From: AV80 sp035536995
GTDB lineage: Bacteria > Verrucomicrobiota > Verrucomicrobiia > Chthoniobacterales > UBA10450
Length of the DNA stretch: 64,000 nucleotides
NCBI GenBank assembly: GCA_035536995.1
Contig: DATLNB010000030.1
Location: 26,224-90,223, forward strand
Direction of reading: 5' to 3'
The notes under the pieces are model-generated. The model worked only from the letters and a program-made list of their open reading frames with translations. It did not search any database and was not told where the DNA came from. Shown here piece after piece: positions 61,001 to 64,000 of the stretch. Position 1 is the first letter of the stretch, and every line of letters begins with the position of its first letter. The position numbers were made by a program, and so were the translations under genes.

Positions 61001-61132
61001 GTGGCCCATTCCAGAGACATGAAAATGTCCTTTGCCCTGGCGATTCAGGTTCTGTTCGCGGAGATCTCCGTGCCTGCTTTCGAGCAGGATCGTCAGGAGA
61101 CGCAGTTTATCTTCTTTATTAAGCGCGGCCAT
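58019..61132 (-). CDS. Fused 2-oxoacid dehydrogenase: E1 alpha, E1 beta, lipoyl and E2 domains
   Basis: 1037 residues from ATG 61132; a longer open frame runs into a palindromic repeat and is rejected. E1 alpha spans about 1-330 (thiamine-PP motif GDAATRQGDFFEA...VVEDNKYGISS), E1 beta about 345-680 (IIFGEDVEDPKGGVFRLTQ, FNSPLAESTILGVACGLA, GNTIEKSLEAL), a lipoyl domain about 710-790 (VETDKAVYPIE, Lys about 736), then a Pro-rich linker and an E2 acyltransferase domain to the end. The E2 His motif reads DHRVVNGAG near 1004, with Asn where Asp is usual. Branched-chain oxoacids are the likeliest substrate, given leucine genes nearby. No E3 gene is seen. Confidence 0.85.
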   Translation of the reverse strand: MAALNKEDKLRLLTILLESRHGDLREQNLNRQGKGHFHVSGMGHEGLAALGFAMVDGDYVVPYYRDRGLVLGRGVASRELALDYFAKRKGQSHGRQMPSHYSYASRGIWSVPTPTGSQLLPACGIAWGIQLDKKPNVVVTTIGDAATRQGDFFEAVCFAKERKLPVLFVVEDNKYGISSPTRKINPRALDVLQPNDWQDVDGRDVEQIYNAGVKAFESMRAGKGPVFLWVNMERLSSHTSSDDHKLYRSAEELAESEKCDPLRCWSEQLIDEGVLSAEDYAKLDQGIKERIRSEFSEAERAEDPSADELQLQVTAPLPQLDDEVLPPGKYRIGDTINKTLRLGLKRSGHRIIFGEDVEDPKGGVFRLTQKLSTEFPQQVFNSPLAESTILGVACGLASYGKRPVFELQFIDFIGPAWNQLVTNLSTLRWRSFGTWTCPVVIYAPYGAYLPGGSLWHSQANEAALAHFPGINVAIPSTPEDAAGLLWTAMHCEDPTFVLVPKHLLWAEHESAEPVKAVPLGVARKRQAGSDVTLVAWGNTIEKSLEALAEIGDEISVDLIDLRSIVPWDREAIEESVGRTGRLVVVQEDSENCSVGQMIVAHLAGRPEIWSELLAPPALVSKANVMIGYNPIYEYAALPDVKRIVSALRSVMSSTEASRPRVAAAIDEPARPVDKPQPDVNPAGLTDSGSRNNGASQKILVPIMGEGIRNAKVVTLLKKPGDKIELDDPLCEVETDKAVYPIESSFAGTMGEWKTEVGATVDIGQDLGSILTEGDAFDTQLEAAAEVSPDRNGDSVSSAASVPQPARIPPPKNASRGIEPALSPTIVRRLGRVVPANLQIDARWEAIRAAREMAKKAEGAKAASPSAMLAWAVVRAMEKHAPFRRVILEDDQIVENDVFDLGIAVALEGDRLATAVVTQANKRDWPDFLKRYDETVAETRSGRVDAVNAPLVISSLGAFGVRAAAPIVVPPSIGTLFIGAAHYETIGDATKSEPTEVITLSLTFDHRVVNGAGAANFAHEVKEQIENFAIQSSLQNQN

Positions 61133-61204
61133 GTCGGGACTGATGATGGTTGATCGAAACCGGGCAACACTCAACTGCCAAGCAGGAGGCGGCAACTTGT
61201 TCCC

Positions 61205-61280
61205 GGAGGGACGCGCTTCTGCACGTCCGCTTGGGCACGGCCCAACCCGCGAAGTAGGACGTGCGGAAGCACGTCCCTCC
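61205..61280. repeat. Palindromic repeat (24-bp arms, 22 of 24 matched)
   Basis: The arm 61205-61228 (GGAGGGACGCGCTTCTGCAC...) and the near-exact reverse complement 61257-61280 flank a 28-base spacer that contains GGGC...GCCC. It sits between the fused dehydrogenase and thrC starts, its right end 4 bases from the thrC ATG. REP/MITE-type; it could also fold in the 5' leader of thrC. Confidence 0.8.
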
Positions 61281-61284
61281 GAGT

Positions 61285-62412
61285 ATGGGTTTCTGCGTGA
61301 ACGAGGAGTTGGATAAGGCGGCGGATAGCGCGCGGAGCAGGGGAGTGATCGCTCGGTACCGGGCGTTTCTTCCCGTGTCGGATTCAATGCCCATCGTGTC
61401 GTTAGGCGAAGGGAGCACGCCTCTCATATTTTCACCGAAACTCAGCCGGATTGCGGGTCGCGGCCGCGAGGTGTTTCTAAAATATGAGGGCCTCAACCCG
61501 ACGTGCTCGTTCAAAGACCGGGGAATGACGGTCGCTGTTTCGAGAGCGCTGGAACGTGGCGCGAGCGCCTTGATCTGCGCTTCCACGGGGAACACGTCGG
61601 CCTCAGCGGCGGCCTACGCGGCGCGTGCGGGGATCCGTTGCGCGGTGGTCCTGCCTGCCGGGAAGATTGCGAGCGGCAAACTGGTTCAAGCCTTCGCTTA
61701 TGGCGCAAAGGTCATCGCCATCGACGGCAATTTCGATGACGCCCTCGCCATTGTCCGCCAGCTCGGTGCGCGCGCGGACTTCGCGATCGTCAATTCCATC
61801 AACCCGGATCGGATTGCCGGGCAAACAACGGGCGCGTTCGAGATCGTCGACGATCTTGGGGTCGCGCCCGACCTGCATCTTCTGCCGTTAGGAAACGCGG
61901 GTAACCTGACGGCCTCCTGGGCTGGGTATCGGCGCTACCTTGAAGCCGGCAAATCGAGAACGCTGCCAGCGATGGTCGGCATTCAGGCCGCGGGCGCCGC
62001 GCCGATCTTTCACGGCCGCGTCATCGAAGCGCCCGAGACCGTCGCGTCCGCGATCCGGATCGGAAATCCCGCGAGCTGGAAAGCCGCGCATCAGGCGATT
62101 GTCGACTCGAAAGGCGCTGTCGATATCGTGACCGACGAGGAGATTCTCGCCGCGCAGTCGTGGCTGGCTGCGAACGAAGGCATTTTTGTCGAGCCTGCGA
62201 GCGCCGCGCCGATCGCCGGGCTGATGAAAGCGTGTGACGCCGGAAAGACAGCTGCATTTTCACTTTCAGCATTCCGAGACGGCGCGCAGATCGTTTGCAC
62301 CGTTACCGGCCACGGCCTGAAAGATCCAGACGTTGTCGCGGAGCAGGTTCGTTCTCTTGTGACCGTGCCGGCCAATCCAGAGGTTGTTCTTGAAGCGATC
62401 GGCGTTAGCTGA
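61285..62412 (+). CDS. thrC: Threonine synthase
   Basis: 375 residues from ATG 61285; a GTG at 61261 lies inside the repeat and was rejected. LGEGSTPLIFSPKLS, NPTCSFKDRGMTVAVS (PLP-binding Lys about 76), CASTGNTSASAAAYAARAG and LLPLGNAGNLTASWAGY are the family blocks (short, class II-like). It makes threonine from phosphohomoserine. lysC follows after 66 bases, grouping aspartate-pathway genes. Confidence 0.94.
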   Translation: MGFCVNEELDKAADSARSRGVIARYRAFLPVSDSMPIVSLGEGSTPLIFSPKLSRIAGRGREVFLKYEGLNPTCSFKDRGMTVAVSRALERGASALICASTGNTSASAAAYAARAGIRCAVVLPAGKIASGKLVQAFAYGAKVIAIDGNFDDALAIVRQLGARADFAIVNSINPDRIAGQTTGAFEIVDDLGVAPDLHLLPLGNAGNLTASWAGYRRYLEAGKSRTLPAMVGIQAAGAAPIFHGRVIEAPETVASAIRIGNPASWKAAHQAIVDSKGAVDIVTDEEILAAQSWLAANEGIFVEPASAAPIAGLMKACDAGKTAAFSLSAFRDGAQIVCTVTGHGLKDPDVVAEQVRSLVTVPANPEVVLEAIGVS

Positions 62413-62446
62413 GTTGACAGTGGCCCCACATAAACGAAACCATCCC

Positions 62447-62472
62447 GCCGTGTTTCTGCGGTTTCACACGGC
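62447..62472 (+). promoter_or_regulatory. Hairpin immediately before the lysC start
   Basis: GCCGTGT (62447-62453) pairs with ACACGGC (62466-62472); the lysC ATG begins 6 bases later. It could mask the ribosome binding region. No known lysine riboswitch features are seen. Confidence 0.3.
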
Positions 62473-62478
62473 CACGCC

Positions 62479-63714
62479 ATGCGACTGATCGTCCAAAAAT
62501 ATGGCGGCACCTCCGTCGGTTCGCCCGAACGGATTCGAAACGTGGCGCGCAAGATTCTCGAGACCCAGCAGGAAGGCTGCAGGGTGGTCGCAGTCGTTTC
62601 TGCCATGGCAGGCGTGACCGATAATCTCATCAAGATGGCGCGTGAGACCTCGCCCCGACCGGCGGAACGCGAGATGGACATCCTCCTTGCCACCGGGGAA
62701 CAGGCCGCCATGGCTTTGACCGCGATGGCCATAAACGCACTGGGCGGCAAAGCGATTTCGCTGACCGGCGCCGAAGCCGGCATCCTGACAGATCGCGCCC
62801 ACACCCGGGCCAAGATTGCCAACATTACGCCGCGCCAAATCCAGGCGCTCCTGGCGGAGGATTACATCGTGATCGTTGCCGGTTTTCAGGGCCAGAATGC
62901 CGATGGAGAGACAACGACCCTTGGCCGGGGCGGGTCCGACCTGACGGCGATCGCGCTGGCCGGGGCCTTGAATGCCGATGCTTGCCAGATTTTCACCGAC
63001 GTTGACGGGGTCTTTACCTGCGACCCGCGAATCGTTTCGGGCGCAAAGAAAATCGACGAGGTTTCCTACGACGAGCTCCTCGAGATGGCGGGCGCCGGGT
63101 CGAAGGTCATGCAGTCCCGCGCCGTAGAGTTCGCGAAGAAATTCGGGGTCGAATTCGAGGTCCGCTCGACGTTCAAGCCGGACGCCGGAACGCTCGCGAA
63201 GGAAGAGACGGCCAACATGGAGGATGTCGTTATCCGCGGGATCAGCATCGAGCGGAACCAGGCGAAGGTGACTGTTGATGATGTTCGGGACGAGCCCGGC
63301 ATTGCCGGCCGGATATTTTCCACGATCGCAAGCGGCAACATCAGCGTGGACATGATCGTCCAGAGCGTTTCCGAGCACGGCACGACCGACGTTTCCTTCA
63401 CGATCCACGAGAACGATCTACCGGCCGCGACCGAGTTACTGACGCCGCTGATTAAAGAGGTCCGCGCCGCCGGTCTAATCAGCAAAGGCGGCGTGGCCAA
63501 GCTGAGCGTCGTCGGAATCGGGATGCGATCTCATTCCGGGGTGGCGGCGCGCTTGTTTGATTGTCTGGGCAAAGGCGGTATCAACATTCAGTTGATCTCA
63601 ACGTCCGAAATCAAAATCGCCGTCGTGATTGACGGCCAGGACGTCGACCGCGCCGCTCAACTCAGCCACGAAGAATTCGGCCTGGCCAAATTCACGCCGG
63701 GAATCCCGGAATAG
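62479..63714 (+). CDS. lysC: Aspartate kinase
   Basis: 411 residues, the length of monofunctional aspartokinases with two ACT domains. VQKYGGTSVGS near the N-terminus, GRGGSDLTAIALAGALNADACQIFTDVDGVFTCDPR, and two C-terminal ACT domains (IAGRIFSTIASGNISVDMIVQS; VAARLFDCLGKGGINIQLIS) are present. It commits aspartate to Lys, Thr and Met; the ACT domains imply feedback control by Lys and/or Thr. Confidence 0.96.
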   Translation: MRLIVQKYGGTSVGSPERIRNVARKILETQQEGCRVVAVVSAMAGVTDNLIKMARETSPRPAEREMDILLATGEQAAMALTAMAINALGGKAISLTGAEAGILTDRAHTRAKIANITPRQIQALLAEDYIVIVAGFQGQNADGETTTLGRGGSDLTAIALAGALNADACQIFTDVDGVFTCDPRIVSGAKKIDEVSYDELLEMAGAGSKVMQSRAVEFAKKFGVEFEVRSTFKPDAGTLAKEETANMEDVVIRGISIERNQAKVTVDDVRDEPGIAGRIFSTIASGNISVDMIVQSVSEHGTTDVSFTIHENDLPAATELLTPLIKEVRAAGLISKGGVAKLSVVGIGMRSHSGVAARLFDCLGKGGINIQLISTSEIKIAVVIDGQDVDRAAQLSHEEFGLAKFTPGIPE

Positions 63715-63835
63715 CCGGGCAGGGAAGCGCCGAGCGCGAGTTTTCCAGCCTCTTTTTCGCCGTCTCAATAACATCATACAATATATGTCATATGAAGTAG
63801 AGTAAGGATGCGTCGATGGCGGTTACCTATTCGCC

Positions 63836-64000
63836 CTATTGCTTCACTCTGCGGAAGGCAGTCAGCATTTCGGTTTCTGAAGGCGGACTGAGGATTGATT
63901 TCGTGGCGAATGTTTCGGCGTCGGGAAAGCTGGTTCCGCGGACTCTGTGGGCTGCCGATTCCAGGTCGTAAACGGTTTGGCGCAGCTCGGGCTCGGGCCC
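63836..64000 (-). CDS. C-terminal end of an unidentified gene
   Basis: A minus-strand frame without a stop enters from the right edge and ends at TAG 63836-63838, giving 54 residues: ...LRQTVYDLESAAHRVRGTSF...ETEMLTAFRRVKQ. It looks protein-like but is too short to place. The opposite strand has a competing 51-residue ORF over the same bases. The 121 bases between lysC and this stop hold an AT-rich stretch but no obvious terminator. Confidence 0.35.
   Translation of the reverse strand, partial: GPEPELRQTVYDLESAAHRVRGTSFPDAETFATKSILSPPSETEMLTAFRRVKQ

Noticed and set aside
61261..61284. GTG start giving thrC eight extra residues
   Set aside because: The codon lies in the right arm of a palindromic repeat, and family members start close to the ATG at 61285.
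62413..62478. Lysine riboswitch before lysC
   Set aside because: The leader is only 66 bases after thrC, far too short for the lysine riboswitch fold; only a simple hairpin is seen.
63816..63971. 51-residue plus-strand ORF near the right edge
   Set aside because: It competes with a minus-strand frame that stays open to the window edge and looks more protein-like; neither could be identified, so only the latter was listed, at low confidence.

Overview
The window looks like chromosomal DNA of a Gram-negative, GC-rich bacterium of the PVC group, most likely a soil Verrucomicrobium (Spartobacteria/Chthoniobacterales type). This is inferred from gene content and order, not from a search: LPS inner-core genes (kdsB, gmhB, heptose kinase) run directly into pyrG, there is an orphan PafA/Dop-type Pup-ligase-family enzyme, a DUF5069 protein, a free-standing four-helix-bundle (S23) protein and a fused E1-E2 dehydrogenase.

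Bases 1 to about 6580 read as the right-hand part of an integrated mobile island. They hold the 3' end of a TatD-type nuclease resembling QatD of the Qat anti-phage system, two minus-strand genes that look like a small DNA-binding protein and a possible relaxase, an array of about eight direct copies of a ~20-bp motif, an HTH protein, short unknown ORFs, and a tyrosine recombinase lying against the 3' end of tRNA-Arg(ACG), the likely attachment site.

6.7-18.2 kb holds a glycosyltransferase-like gene, pterin dehydratase, DUF5069, the PafA/Dop-like gene and a four-helix-bundle gene. A tightly overlapping minus-strand run follows: MsbA-like exporter, hexapeptide acyltransferase, AlkD-like protein, glycosyltransferase-like paralogue, then an active HtrA protease and an apparently inactive HtrA paralogue overlapping by one base. 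18.2-29.3 kb holds DedA, a conserved small protein with its own terminator, purB, a double-REC/DUF4388 regulator, a MacAB-like export operon (adaptor, ATPase, two permeases), queG and aroK.

29.3-48 kb is housekeeping: purE-purK-Sua5, convergent with hldE(kinase)-gmhB-kdsB-pyrG; two secreted proteins; phoH-7TM/HD phosphodiesterase-purine nucleoside phosphorylase; nuoB-nuoC-L,D-transpeptidase; a 1030-aa hybrid histidine kinase; and manC-ruvX-truA. 48-64 kb carries a leucine-catabolism group (acyl-CoA carboxylase beta subunit, HMG-CoA lyase, enoyl-CoA hydratase), dinB, a UPF0173 hydrolase, small envelope proteins, a DUF885 peptidase, a 1037-aa E1alpha-E1beta-lipoyl-E2 fusion, and thrC-lysC.

Three palindromic intergenic repeats of REP/MITE type (18.2, 52.8 and 61.2 kb) sit beside gene starts. 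The window is cut in a gene at the left edge and probably also at the right edge.
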